Assembly (NCBI GenBank): GCA_032250735.1
Contig: JAVVEP010000006.1
Location: 92,401-156,400, forward strand
Direction of reading: 5' to 3'
DNA length: 64,000 nt
Source: Gammaproteobacteria bacterium
GTDB lineage: Bacteria; Pseudomonadota; Gammaproteobacteria; SZUA-152
Shown here: one piece after another, positions 21,353 to 30,399 of the stretch
Layout of the letters: each line of letters opens with the position of its first letter
Position numbering within the stretch: position 1 is the stretch's first letter
Translations under genes and position numbers: made by a program
Notes under the pieces: generated by a model
What the model saw: the letters and a program-made list of their open reading frames with translations, nothing else
The model's database searches: none
What the model was told of the DNA's origin: nothing

Positions 21353-21976
21353 ATGAGACAGGCAAGTGCAGGGCGGCCGCTGTTGGCGCTTTGGTTTCGG
21401 GGGGCGTGGATCGCGGCGTTGAGGCTGATGGTGCTGGTGGTGCTCGGGGTTTCTGTGGCGGGGCCGGTGTATGCGGCGCCGGAGGCCCCTGCCGCCCAGG
21501 CCACGAACGCCGGTGGAGATCCCGCGCCATTCCAGCAGCTGGACGCGCAGGTGGAACAGATCCTCGATGAGGTGGTGAACCTCGGTGGGGAAATGGCCGT
21601 GCTGGAAGAGACGCGTGCGCTTTCGCCCAACACACAGTTGTTGGTACTGGTATCGATCGAGCCCAGCGCCTTCTTTCAGTTGGAGGCTATTCAGCTGGAG
21701 ATCGATGGCAAGACCACCTCGTTTCACCAATATTCCGAACCGGAACTGGACGCCCTGTCGCAGGGCGGCAGCCACCGCCTGTTCTGGGACAATGTGCCGG
21801 CGGGGCGTCATCAGCTGGTGGCATCGGTGATGGGGCAGGTGCCCAAGGATCCCGATTTTCAGCGCCAGGTGACACTGATGGTTGATACCGGTGAGGGGCG
21901 TCGCGTGCTTGAGCTGCGGGTCGCCACCGGCAAGAATCAGGTGTTTCCCGAATTGCTGATCAAGGAATGGAAATAA
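21353..21976 (+). CDS. Exported protein opening the TPR/TolQR-like cluster
   Basis: 207 residues from the ATG at 21353, preceded by GAGTGGGA; the longer frame from 21152 has no signal-like start. A Sec-type signal peptide (hydrophobic ALRLMVLVVLGVSVAG, cleavage near Ala 40) is followed by a helical stretch and then beta-rich sequence with QLLVLVSIEPSAFFQLEAIQLEIDGK and GRHQLVASVMGQ. I do not recognise a named family. It is three bases upstream of a TPR gene and begins a run of nine same-strand genes that ends in TolQ/TolR/AgmX-like motor proteins, so it is probably a periplasmic component of that machine. Confidence 0.75.
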   Translation: MRQASAGRPLLALWFRGAWIAALRLMVLVVLGVSVAGPVYAAPEAPAAQATNAGGDPAPFQQLDAQVEQILDEVVNLGGEMAVLEETRALSPNTQLLVLVSIEPSAFFQLEAIQLEIDGKTTSFHQYSEPELDALSQGGSHRLFWDNVPAGRHQLVASVMGQVPKDPDFQRQVTLMVDTGEGRRVLELRVATGKNQVFPELLIKEWK

Positions 21977-21979
21977 TTC

Positions 21980-23491
21980 ATGCGCGGTCTCGTCTTCAGT
22001 CAACGGCCTTTCCCAAGACGGCATACAGGACGCTGGGCAGGGCTGTTGCTGGGTGGGCTGTTGCTGGGTTCAGGCGGTCTGGCGGCAGAGACCGACGCCC
22101 TGCTGGCCTGGCAGGGATTGGAGGACCCGCTGCTGCGCGCGGCGCAGTTTGACCTCTTGCAGGGCGATCCCTTTGTTGCGCTGACGCAATTAAAGGCCGC
22201 GCAGGCGCAGGGGCATATCAAGGGGCCACCGGGACAGCTGCAATTGACCCTGGGCGGGATGTATCTCGCCTACGGGGCGCACTACAGGGCGGCCGAGATT
22301 TTCAGTGCGCTGGGCGAAAGCGGTCAGCCGCAGGCGGTGCGTGACCTGGCCTGGCTGCGTCTGGCACAGGTGCAATATCAACGCCGGCAGACCGATCAGG
22401 CGCTGGCAAGCCTGGGTCATATCGCGGCGGCCTTGCCCAGCCAGCAACAGCAGGAGCGCCTGTTGCTGATGGCCATGCTGCTGATGCAAAACCAGCGCTT
22501 CGATGAGGCCATCACCTATCTGCGTCAACTGGGACAGAAATCCCTGGTGCAGCAGTTGAGCGAAAAATCCGTCTGGGCTACCTATGGCCGGTTCAATCTC
22601 GGCGTGGCCTTGCATCGCCAGGGAGAAACGCAGGAGGGCGAGAAGCTGTTGCAAGAGCTGGGCGCGGCATCCGCCACCACCGAAGAGGAACTGGCGCTGC
22701 GGGACAAGGCCAATCTGACCCTGGCCTTCCACTATCTGGCGAAAGAAGACCCGGCGCAGGCCCAGCATTACTTCGAGAAGACACGCCTGCAGGGGCCGAT
22801 GTCGAGCAAGGCCCTGCTGGGTCTGGGGCGCGCCTATTCGGCCCGACAGGAACACAAAAAATCGCTGGTACCCTGGCTGAAACTGAGCCAGCAGAATCCC
22901 AGCGATCCCGCAGTGCAGGACGCCCTGCTGGCCGTGCCCTATGCGTTTGGTCAATTGAATGCGCTCAAGCAGGCGCTGGAGTATTACCAGCAGGCGCTGG
23001 CCGTCTTCAAAAACGAAATGCAGCAGGTCGATCGGGCCGAGGAATCGGTGAAACGGGGGGTGTTGGTGGACAGTCTGGCGCGCGAGCTGGGTGGGCAGGA
23101 GCGGCCGGGTTATGGCGCGCTGACCGACCTGCCCAACACCCCCGGCGGCCATCATTTGTGGCAGTTGTTTGCCACGCATGAGTTCCAGGAAACGCTAAAG
23201 AATTACGCCCAGTTGCGGCTGTCGCTGGGCCGCCTGGAGCAGTGGTCATCGGAAATTGATATCAATGAGGGGCTGGCGCCGTCGCAACGCCAGCAGCTGA
23301 ACACCCGGATTCTCAACGCCCAGGGCAAGGTGATCGACATGCTGGATAGGCTGCAGGTGCATCTGCAGGATCTGGCCCTGGCAGAACTGGATAAACGCCG
23401 GCAACGTTTGCAGAGTTATTCGGGTGAGGCCCGTTTCTCCATGGCGCAGATCTATGACTATGCCGCAAAACGTTGGGGTGCAGAGAAATGA
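21980..23491 (+). CDS. Exported TPR protein
   Basis: 503 residues. Signal peptide with twin-Arg-free hydrophobic core LLLGGLLLGSGGLAAE. Several tetratricopeptide-like helix pairs follow (for example RDLAWLRLAQVQYQRRQTDQALASLG and KALLGLGRAYSARQEHKKSLVPWLKLSQQNPSDPAVQDALL), then a helical C terminus. It is probably a periplasmic scaffold comparable in type to the TPR proteins of the Myxococcus Glt apparatus; one-to-one orthology is not claimed. The stop overlaps the next start (ATGA). Confidence 0.75.
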   Translation: MRGLVFSQRPFPRRHTGRWAGLLLGGLLLGSGGLAAETDALLAWQGLEDPLLRAAQFDLLQGDPFVALTQLKAAQAQGHIKGPPGQLQLTLGGMYLAYGAHYRAAEIFSALGESGQPQAVRDLAWLRLAQVQYQRRQTDQALASLGHIAAALPSQQQQERLLLMAMLLMQNQRFDEAITYLRQLGQKSLVQQLSEKSVWATYGRFNLGVALHRQGETQEGEKLLQELGAASATTEEELALRDKANLTLAFHYLAKEDPAQAQHYFEKTRLQGPMSSKALLGLGRAYSARQEHKKSLVPWLKLSQQNPSDPAVQDALLAVPYAFGQLNALKQALEYYQQALAVFKNEMQQVDRAEESVKRGVLVDSLARELGGQERPGYGALTDLPNTPGGHHLWQLFATHEFQETLKNYAQLRLSLGRLEQWSSEIDINEGLAPSQRQQLNTRILNAQGKVIDMLDRLQVHLQDLALAELDKRRQRLQSYSGEARFSMAQIYDYAAKRWGAEK

Positions 23492-26334
23492 GAACGTATT
23501 TAGGCGCGTCAACACTGCTGCTTGCGCTGATGATGGCGGGCTGCGCCGCGCCGCCAAAGCAGGAGACGCTGGGTGATCTGGGTGAACTGGGCGATCTGGG
23601 TATCAAGATCGATACCGAGTCCCCGATCGATGATGGTCGCAATAAGGCGATGGATAATTATTGGGAGTTCATGGCCGGCGCGGAACAGGAGTCGCAGAAG
23701 ATCGAGGCCCTGCGCCGTCTGGCGGATCTCGAAATGGAACGCAGCGAAGAGCGTTTTCAGAAACAGATGGAGGTGCTGAGCCAGGGTGAGGCGGGGGCCG
23801 ATGCGGATCCGGATGCACTGCGCAGGGCGACCTATCGTGGCGCGATCAAATTATACGAAGATGCGCTGAAGGTGGCGGGTGACGCGCCGATCAGCACCCG
23901 CCTGCTGTATCAGCTTTCAAAGGCCTATGAACAGGCGGCGCAACCGGAAAAGGCACTGGAGGCCCTGGATCGCATGCTGGTCCTTGAGCCGCTCGCCGCA
24001 AACCGCGATGAGGTGCAGTTCCGTCGTGGTGAATTATTGTTCGGGCTGCAACAATTCAAACCGGCCGAATTGGCGTACACCCAGGTATTAACCGCAGGGC
24101 CAGACTCGCGCTATTTTGAAAAGGCCATGACAAAGCGTGGCTGGGCATTGTTCAAACAGGAAAATTATCAGGATGCACTGCGCGCCTTTTTTGAGCTGGC
24201 GGATCGTAAACTCAAGCCGTTGGTGGGTCTGGTCACAGAGCGCAAGCTGAGCCGCGGCGATGAAGAGCTAGTGGACGATGTGTTCCGGGTGACGATACTA
24301 AGCTTTAACGAGCTGGGTGGGGCCGACGCCGTAAAGACCTTTTTCGAAGGCTTTGGCCGCCGTGATTATGAGCTACGCGTGTATCGAGAGCTGGCGGAAT
24401 TTTACCTCAAGCAGAATCGGGTGCGCGATGCGGCGGAGGTCTATCATGCCTTCGCGAAAGTGTATCCCATGCACGAGCAGGCCTTTGAATTCGAGCTTGA
24501 GGCGATCAATGCCTACACCGCGGCCGGATTCGCCAGCGTGCTGATGGAGGAAAAGCAGGCGTTTGTGCGGCGTTATCGTGTGAATGGCGCGTATTGGAAA
24601 AAATATGAAGAACGCGAAGACACCGTGCTCGCCGATCTCAAAAAGGCATTGAGAAAAAACTCGGAAGATATCGTGCGCCACATGCACGCACAGGCGCAGA
24701 AAACAAAAACCAGCGAAAACTATCAGCGTGCCTTTATCTGGTACCGGCAGCATCTGAAATGGTTTGAGCAAGGCCCGAACACGCAGAAACTAAATTTTCT
24801 GTATGCCGAGCTGTTGTTTGAATCCGGTGATTTTGAAAAGGCGGCCGAGGAATTTGAGAAAACGGCGTATCAGTATCCGCGTTTTGGCAAGGATGCCGAG
24901 GCTGGTTATGCCGCCTTGCTGTCGTATGCGGAGGCCGAAAAGAAGGCGCAAGGAAAACAGAAGGCGGTCTGGAGCCAGTTGGCCGTGGGCAGCGCATTAC
25001 GCTTTGGCAAGACCTTCCCCGCCGACCAGCGCTCGGCAGAGGTGCTGACCAAGGCCGCGCAGGATATGTTTGCGCTGGAGAAATATGCACAGGCAGCCGT
25101 GGCGGCGCGAGAAATACTCGAGATCTCGGAGGGGGCTACCACAGAGACGCGCCGCACCGCCTGGAAGATTATTGCCCGCGCCGAATTTGAGAAAGGCGAT
25201 TACACCCGGGCGGAGGTGGCCTACAAGGTCGCCTTGAGTCTGACGGATAAAAAAGATGCCAGTCGAAAGGCCCTGGAGGATGGCCTGGCGGCCGCGGTGT
25301 ACAAGCATGGCGAGTACATGCGCTCGAAAGGCAACTTCGAGGGGGCGATCGCACAGTTTGAGCGTGTGGAGCAGGTGTCGCCGGATTCTTCGGTGGTGGT
25401 GTCGGCTGAATTTGATATTGCGGCAAGCCTGATGCAGTCCATGCAGTGGGCCATGGCGATCAGCAAGTTTTCTGATTTCCGCGACAAAAATCCTGCCCAT
25501 CCCTTGGCGGAGCGGGCCTCTGAAAACCTGATCAAGGCCTATCTGGAGACCGAGCAGCACGCCAAGGCTGCCGAGGAACTGGAGAGGCTTTCGGCCAGCA
25601 AGTCGGACCCGGAGATCAAGCGTGATGCGCTGTGGCAGGCGGCAGAGCTGTACGAAAAGGCGGGCGCCCAGGCAAAGGTTATTGAAACTTATAAGCGCTA
25701 TGCCGGCACCTTTCCGCAGCCGCTGGAACCGGCAATGGAGGCGCGCAATAGACTTGCCGAGCATTATGCAAAGGCCGGGCAGGTGGATGATCAACGGTAT
25801 TGGTTGAAAGAGATCATTCGCCGCGACAGTGAGGCGGGAACGGCAGGCACTTCGCGTACGCGCTACCTGGCGGCAACGGCCGCCTTCGAGCTGGCGAAGC
25901 CTGCCTTGCAGGCTTACCAGCAGGTGAAGCTGGTGCGGCCGCTGAAGGATAACCTGAAGCGCAAGAAACAAAAAATGCAGGAGGCGGTTGATGCCTATAG
26001 CCTGGCCGCCGATTATGGCATTGCCGAGGTGACCACCGCTTCTGTCTACTGGTTGGCGGAAATCTACAATGAGTTCGGGCGCGCATTAATGGGCTCCGAG
26101 CGGCCGCCCGGCCTGTCGGAAGAGGAGCTCGAGCAATATGATATTTTGCTGGAAGAGCAGGCCTATCCGTTTGAGGAAAAGTCGATCAATATCCATGAGA
26201 CCAATGTGGGTCGCGTGAGTGAAGGGACGTATGACGAGTGGATCGAAAAGAGTTTTGGCAAGCTCAAGACCCTGAATCCGATTCGATATGCAAAGGTCGA
26301 GAAGAGTGAGCCGATGGCGCAATATATCTATTAA
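23488..26334 (+). CDS. Large TPR lipoprotein
   Basis: 948 residues from the ATG at 23488, which overlaps the previous stop. The lipobox L-M-M-A-G-C puts the lipidated Cys at about residue 18; the +2 residue is Ala, consistent with outer-membrane sorting. The rest is almost wholly alpha-helical with many TPR-like pairs (LLYQLSKAYEQAAQPEKALEALDRMLVLEP, RAFIWYRQHLKWFEQ, YAQAAVAAREILEIS). The gene is the largest in the cluster, and a periplasm-spanning scaffold or adaptor role is inferred from the TPRs, lipidation and neighbours. No enzymatic motif is seen. Confidence 0.8.
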   Translation: MRTYLGASTLLLALMMAGCAAPPKQETLGDLGELGDLGIKIDTESPIDDGRNKAMDNYWEFMAGAEQESQKIEALRRLADLEMERSEERFQKQMEVLSQGEAGADADPDALRRATYRGAIKLYEDALKVAGDAPISTRLLYQLSKAYEQAAQPEKALEALDRMLVLEPLAANRDEVQFRRGELLFGLQQFKPAELAYTQVLTAGPDSRYFEKAMTKRGWALFKQENYQDALRAFFELADRKLKPLVGLVTERKLSRGDEELVDDVFRVTILSFNELGGADAVKTFFEGFGRRDYELRVYRELAEFYLKQNRVRDAAEVYHAFAKVYPMHEQAFEFELEAINAYTAAGFASVLMEEKQAFVRRYRVNGAYWKKYEEREDTVLADLKKALRKNSEDIVRHMHAQAQKTKTSENYQRAFIWYRQHLKWFEQGPNTQKLNFLYAELLFESGDFEKAAEEFEKTAYQYPRFGKDAEAGYAALLSYAEAEKKAQGKQKAVWSQLAVGSALRFGKTFPADQRSAEVLTKAAQDMFALEKYAQAAVAAREILEISEGATTETRRTAWKIIARAEFEKGDYTRAEVAYKVALSLTDKKDASRKALEDGLAAAVYKHGEYMRSKGNFEGAIAQFERVEQVSPDSSVVVSAEFDIAASLMQSMQWAMAISKFSDFRDKNPAHPLAERASENLIKAYLETEQHAKAAEELERLSASKSDPEIKRDALWQAAELYEKAGAQAKVIETYKRYAGTFPQPLEPAMEARNRLAEHYAKAGQVDDQRYWLKEIIRRDSEAGTAGTSRTRYLAATAAFELAKPALQAYQQVKLVRPLKDNLKRKKQKMQEAVDAYSLAADYGIAEVTTASVYWLAEIYNEFGRALMGSERPPGLSEEELEQYDILLEEQAYPFEEKSINIHETNVGRVSEGTYDEWIEKSFGKLKTLNPIRYAKVEKSEPMAQYIY

Positions 26335-26443
26335 TGTTGTCAGTCTGAATGCTGTTGGGTTTATGTTTGCGGTGGTTGGGTTGATCTATCACAGGCGATA
26401 GGCGATAACGACGATATTTTTCAGGAAAAGGCGGGAGTGCTGA

Positions 26444-27049
26444 GTGACACGTTTCAATCAGATGGCAATTGTTGTACTGGTCCTGTTGCTTGCGGGTTGT
26501 GCCGCGACCGGACCGGGTGGCGGCACAGACAGACCGGCAGCGGAGGCGGTTCAGCCCAAGGTGGATCCGAAGATAACAACGGCCTATGAACTGGCCTTGT
26601 CGGCGATGCAGGACGGCAATACGGCACAGGCGGAGTCGGCGTTGCGTCAGTTGGCAGAGGCATATCCGGATTTTTCCGGCCCGCACGCGAATCTGGGCAT
26701 CCTGTATTTTCGTGACAACAAGCTTGAACAGGCAAAGTCAGAGTTTCACGCCGCGCTCAAAATCAACCCGCAGAATGTCGTCAGCCTGAATCATCTGGGG
26801 ATCATTAGTCGTGGCGAAGGCAAGTTTAAGGAGGCCCATGACTACTATGAAAAGGCCTTGCAGATCGATCCCGAATACGCTTATGCTCATCTCAACTTCG
26901 GCATTTTGCTTGAGCTGTATATGGGCAAGCTGACGGAAGCGCTGGGGCATTATGAGCGCTATCAGGAGCTGATTAAGGCCGAAGGCAAAGAAGAAGATGC
27001 AGAAGTGGGCAAATGGATAGTCGATTTGGGCCGCAGGGCCAAAAAATGA
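26444..27049 (+). CDS. Small TPR lipoprotein
   Basis: 201 residues from a GTG at 26444 with GCGGGAG before it. Lipobox LLLAGC gives a lipidated Cys near residue 19. Three or four canonical TPR units follow (PHANLGILYFRDNKLEQAKSEFHAALKINP, VVSLNHLGIISRGEGKFKEAHDYYEKALQIDP). It resembles PilF/NlpI-type outer-membrane TPR lipoproteins and, in gene order, the TPR partner found beside AglRQS-like motors. The stop overlaps the following start (ATGA). Confidence 0.82.
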   Translation: MTRFNQMAIVVLVLLLAGCAATGPGGGTDRPAAEAVQPKVDPKITTAYELALSAMQDGNTAQAESALRQLAEAYPDFSGPHANLGILYFRDNKLEQAKSEFHAALKINPQNVVSLNHLGIISRGEGKFKEAHDYYEKALQIDPEYAYAHLNFGILLELYMGKLTEALGHYERYQELIKAEGKEEDAEVGKWIVDLGRRAKK

Positions 27050-27327
27050 TGCGCTGTCTGATTTTCACCTTGGCGACGCTGCTTGTTGTGATCGCCACGC
27101 CGGCGTTAGCGGCGGATCGGATTGAGCTGGATGCTACCGCTATTCAGGGTAGTCGTGAGTTGCCAAAGGTTTTATATATCGTTCCGTGGAAAAGTTCGCG
27201 TCTGGGTTCGTTGTCGAGTGCCGCGGGCAGTAGTTCGCTGGATACTTCGTGGGAAGTCCTGGACAGGGATGTTTTTCGGCGTCAGGTCGAATATTATGGG
27301 ATGCTCTATGGCAGTAGTGCCAAATAG
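27046..27327 (+). CDS. Small exported protein of the TolQR-like cluster
   Basis: 93 residues from the ATG at 27046, which overlaps the previous stop. Clear Sec signal peptide (hydrophobic CLIFTLATLLVVIATPALA, cleavage before ADRI). The mature part of about 70 residues holds RELPKVLYIVPWKSSRLG, which looks like a conserved motif. The C-terminal part DVFRRQVEYYGMLYGSS is helical. Family not recognised. Tight packing between the TPR lipoprotein and the motor genes supports a shared function. Confidence 0.7.
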   Translation: MMRCLIFTLATLLVVIATPALAADRIELDATAIQGSRELPKVLYIVPWKSSRLGSLSSAAGSSSLDTSWEVLDRDVFRRQVEYYGMLYGSSAK

Positions 27328-27561
27328 ACGGTTTGCCGACGTTTTCACTGTACGGATGTTGAATTATTTTCCTCGTTTTTGTCGATAGCGTTCAAGAATC
27401 TCACCGGATGGTCGCCTAATGTTTCGTTATCGGGCGGTCGTAAACTGCGGGCGTTGTGAACTGCATCAACTACCGAGAGGCCTGTTTTGTGGCATGGTGT
27501 GCGGTATTGTTTAAAAAGCAAACAGCACGATGATGGCATGTGTGAAGTTAAGGAGAAGGGT

Positions 27562-28218
27562 ATGGAAATCGTTAACGCGATCGTAAAATTTTTTCAGGAG
27601 GGTGGGATGTTTATGTATCCCATCATGTTCGTGTTTGCGTTGGGCGTGGCAATTGCGGTGGAACGGTATCTTTATTTGAGCCTTGCGAAACAGAGCAATC
27701 GCAGCATGTGGGATAAGCTGACACCGCTGGTGAAAGCCAACAACTACGATCAGGCGCTGGCGCTCAGTAGCCGTTCCAAATCGGAAGTGGGTAAGATTCT
27801 ATCCTATGGCCTGAGCCGGCTGCGCATGACCAGGCAACGTGATGATATCGAGATTGCGATGGAAGAAGGTTTGATGGAAGTGATCCCGCGCCTTGAAAAA
27901 CGCACGCATTATCTGGCGACCTTCGCGAACATTGCCACCTTGCTGGGTTTGCTGGGTACGATTATCGGTCTGATCCAGGCCTTTACCGCGGTGGCAAATG
28001 CCAACCCGGCCGACAAGGCCGATCTGCTTTCCGCCAGTATTTCCGTGGCCATGAACACCACCGCCTTTGGTCTGATGGCGGCGATCCCGTTGCTGCTGAT
28101 GTTTACTGTCCTGCAAACCAAAACCACTGAGATTGTGGATAGCATGGAAATGGCGACGGTGAAGTTTTTGAACTCGATCACCGAGTACAGTAAAGACACC
28201 GCCCGTAGCGCAGAATAA
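27562..28218 (+). CDS. MotA/TolQ/ExbB-family proton channel protein (AglR-like)
   Basis: 218 residues from the ATG at 27562, with AAGGAGAAGGGT as ribosome site; the ORF's upstream extension is not protein-like. TM helices at about 13-35, 115-140 and 155-180. The TolQ/ExbB hallmark region YLATFANIATLLGLLGTIIGLIQAF and SISVAMNTTAFGLMAAIPLLLMF, with Thr/Pro residues lining the proton path, is present. It forms the stator with the two ExbD/TolR proteins encoded next. The set TolQ + TolR + TolR + AgmX is the arrangement of Myxococcus aglRQS plus gltJ/agmX rather than the tolQRAB or exbBD-tonB layout. Confidence 0.9.
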   Translation: MEIVNAIVKFFQEGGMFMYPIMFVFALGVAIAVERYLYLSLAKQSNRSMWDKLTPLVKANNYDQALALSSRSKSEVGKILSYGLSRLRMTRQRDDIEIAMEEGLMEVIPRLEKRTHYLATFANIATLLGLLGTIIGLIQAFTAVANANPADKADLLSASISVAMNTTAFGLMAAIPLLLMFTVLQTKTTEIVDSMEMATVKFLNSITEYSKDTARSAE

Positions 28219-28233
28219 GCGGGAATATTTCGT

Positions 28234-28728
28234 ATGTCGGTAAGAGCCCGTGTCAGACGCGCGCATCGTGATGCGCCGGAACTCAATATCACTGCCTTCA
28301 TGAATCTGATGGTGGTGCTGGTGCCGTTCCTGCTACTTTCCGCGGTGTTTACGCAGCTCAGCATTCTGGAACTCAATCTCCCGCCGGATACAAACTCACA
28401 GGCCGATCAGGATCAAAACAAGGTGCGTAACTTTGAAGTGATCGTGCGCAAGGATAAGCTGGTTGTGGCAGATAACATCGGTGGCATCCTGAAGGTGATT
28501 GAAAACACCGGTGGTAATTATGATTTTGCCGCACTGTCCGATTTTTTGATCAAATTAAAGCTGCGCTTCCCCGAGAAGCAGAATATCAGTATCTTGCTGG
28601 AGCCCAGCATTGAATATGAATTATTAGTCAAGGCGATGGATACGGTGCGCGAGGTCAGTGTGGTTGAGGCGGCATCGGTTGTGAAAAAAGAGCTGTTTCC
28701 CCTGATCGCCATTGGTGATGCCCCGTGA
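28234..28728 (+). CDS. ExbD/TolR-family protein 1 (AglQ/AglS-like)
   Basis: 164 residues: short basic N terminus, one TM helix at about 19-41 beginning ELNITAFMNLMVVLVPFLLL, then a periplasmic ExbD-type domain (KNFEVIVRKDKLVVADN-like). Canonical ExbD/TolR proteins have a proton-carrying Asp in the TM helix (xxPLIDVxLxLLxFF). Here the corresponding position is Asn in F-M-N-L-M, so this subunit may be non-conducting, with the second ExbD carrying the Asp. Stop overlaps the following GTG start. Confidence 0.88.
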   Translation: MSVRARVRRAHRDAPELNITAFMNLMVVLVPFLLLSAVFTQLSILELNLPPDTNSQADQDQNKVRNFEVIVRKDKLVVADNIGGILKVIENTGGNYDFAALSDFLIKLKLRFPEKQNISILLEPSIEYELLVKAMDTVREVSVVEAASVVKKELFPLIAIGDAP

Positions 28729-29237
28729 AAGTATCACGTCGCGCAAAACGCATGACGCGTCATCATGCGCGAACCAAACGCAGCGCCAGTTTAAACATGG
28801 TCTCCCTGATGGATATCTTTACTATCCTGGTGTTTTTCCTGTTGGTGAGTTCATCTTCGGTGCAGGATCTGCCGAATGCAAAGCAGGTCCAGCTGCCTGA
28901 GTCCGTTTCTGACCAGTTGCCCAAAGAGACGATTGTCATCGTTGTGGGAAAGAACGATATCGTTGTGCAGGGAAGAAGGGTTGCCTCGATTTCCGATGTG
29001 ATGCGTGGTGGTGAGGACGATCAGGAAATCGAGCCGCTGAAGGCAGAGCTGTTGCACCTGGCGGGTCGCAAGGTGCGCCAGACAACGCCGGACGGAAAAC
29101 CCATTTTGCGTGAAGTAACGATCATGGGCGACAAAAATATTCCCTTCTCCCTGCTCAAGAAGATTATGTTGACCTGCACCAAGGCGAGTTATACCAATAT
29201 TTCACTGGCCGTCCTGCATAAACGGCAAGAAGGGTAG
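28725..29237 (+). CDS. ExbD/TolR-family protein 2
   Basis: 170 residues from a GTG overlapping the previous stop (GTGA). N-terminal basic region, TM helix near 25-45 with NMVSLMDIFTILVFFLLVSS, which contains the expected proton-binding Asp (about residue 27-28), and a periplasmic ExbD domain ending AVLHKR. It forms the stator with the TolQ-like protein and the first ExbD. Two adjacent, diverged ExbD genes after one TolQ gene is the AglRQS pattern. Confidence 0.9.
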   Translation: MKVSRRAKRMTRHHARTKRSASLNMVSLMDIFTILVFFLLVSSSSVQDLPNAKQVQLPESVSDQLPKETIVIVVGKNDIVVQGRRVASISDVMRGGEDDQEIEPLKAELLHLAGRKVRQTTPDGKPILREVTIMGDKNIPFSLLKKIMLTCTKASYTNISLAVLHKRQEG

Positions 29238-29244
29238 CGCGACC

Positions 29245-30198
29245 GTGTCTGTACTCGTCTATCGTTCATTTGTACTGCCCTGGACCCGTCTGGAAAACGA
29301 CGAGGGCCGTCTCAAGAAAATCATTATTGTCGTGCTGGCAATCTCATTTGTGTTAAGTGTGGCGATTCCATTTATTCCCGTGCCCAAAGCGGACAGAGAC
29401 AAGGCCGAAGAGCTGCCGCCGCGACTGGCCCAACTGTTGCTGGAAAAGCAAAAACCCAAACCCAAGCCGGTGCCGAAAAAGGTAGAAAAGAAAAAAGAAG
29501 AGAAGAAGGAAGAAAAGAAGGAAGAGAAAAAGAAAGAGGAAGAAAAGCCCAAAGAGAAGGTCGAGGAGAAACCCAAGGTCGATCGCGTCGCAGAGGCACG
29601 CAAGAAGGCCGCCTCATCCGGTCTGCTGGCATTTTCTGACGAACTGGCGGATCTGCGCGACAAGCCGGTGACCGACAAGCTGAACAAGAGCCAGCCGCTG
29701 GCCAAGGGCGCCACCGCCGCCAACGTGAAGAAGCGCAATATTCTGACCTCCGGCACCGCCAGCAGCGGCGGTATTGATACCTCAAACCTGAGCAGCGGGG
29801 TGGGTCGGAGTTCGCTCGCCGGTCGTGAAACAACGCATGTTGAGAGCCCGGTCGATATGGTGGCGAAGGCGGGGCCACAGGTCACGGGTGAGAGCGGGTC
29901 AGGCAAACCGTCACGTACCTTTGAAGAGGTCACCCTGGTTTTCGACCGGAACAAGGGCGCCATCTTTTCACTCTACAGCCGTGCCCTGCGTAAAGATCCC
30001 ACCCTACAGGGCAAGGTGGTTCTGGAGATTACCATTGCCGCATCGGGGCAGGTGACCTCATGCACCCTGGTATCCAGCGAACTTAATAATGAAGACCTGG
30101 AAAGAAAGCTGGTTGCCAGGGTCAAGTTGCTGAACTTCGGTGCCCGCGATGTCGAAGAAATGATCGTCACCTACCCGATCGATTTCCTGCCCAGTTAA
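29245..30198 (+). CDS. AgmX/PglI C-terminal-domain, TonB-like energy transducer
   Basis: 317 residues from a GTG, seven bases after the second ExbD gene. One TM helix at about 26-47, then a Pro/Lys/Glu-rich linker (about 68-118) with long runs of K and E that should span the periplasm, a low-complexity Ser/Gly/Thr region, and a C-terminal domain (about 225-317; EVTLVFDRNKGAIFSLYSRALRKDP, then VLEITIAASGQVTSCTLVSSE) matching the AgmX/PglI (GltJ/GltG) tail domain. It should transmit force from the proton channel to the TPR/outer-membrane parts encoded upstream. Last gene of the cluster. Confidence 0.85.
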   Translation: MSVLVYRSFVLPWTRLENDEGRLKKIIIVVLAISFVLSVAIPFIPVPKADRDKAEELPPRLAQLLLEKQKPKPKPVPKKVEKKKEEKKEEKKEEKKKEEEKPKEKVEEKPKVDRVAEARKKAASSGLLAFSDELADLRDKPVTDKLNKSQPLAKGATAANVKKRNILTSGTASSGGIDTSNLSSGVGRSSLAGRETTHVESPVDMVAKAGPQVTGESGSGKPSRTFEEVTLVFDRNKGAIFSLYSRALRKDPTLQGKVVLEITIAASGQVTSCTLVSSELNNEDLERKLVARVKLLNFGARDVEEMIVTYPIDFLPS

Positions 30199-30233
30199 GC
30201 CCCACCACGGAATCCTGCTCCAGGTCTCACGGC

Positions 30234-30399
30234 CTAGGAGGCTGTCGGATTTAGGATGAATTGGCTGCGGAAGCGGGAGAGCGGCCCACTATCCCCAATT
30301 TTTCGTTACGTAGAACCACTATGCGCCTCAACATCGGAAATAGTGTGCTCACTCTCCTACTCCCTCGCTACAATCCACCTAAACCGGCAGCCTCCTAGC
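30234..30399. mobile_element. MITE-like element (family 2), 166 bp
   Basis: Left end CTAGGAGGCTGTCGGATTTAGG (30234-30255) and right end CCTAAACCGGCAGCCTCCTAG (30379-30399) are imperfect inverted repeats differing by a base change and a one-base indel. The interior is non-coding. A solo right end of the same family is at 21100-21128. Confidence 0.7.
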
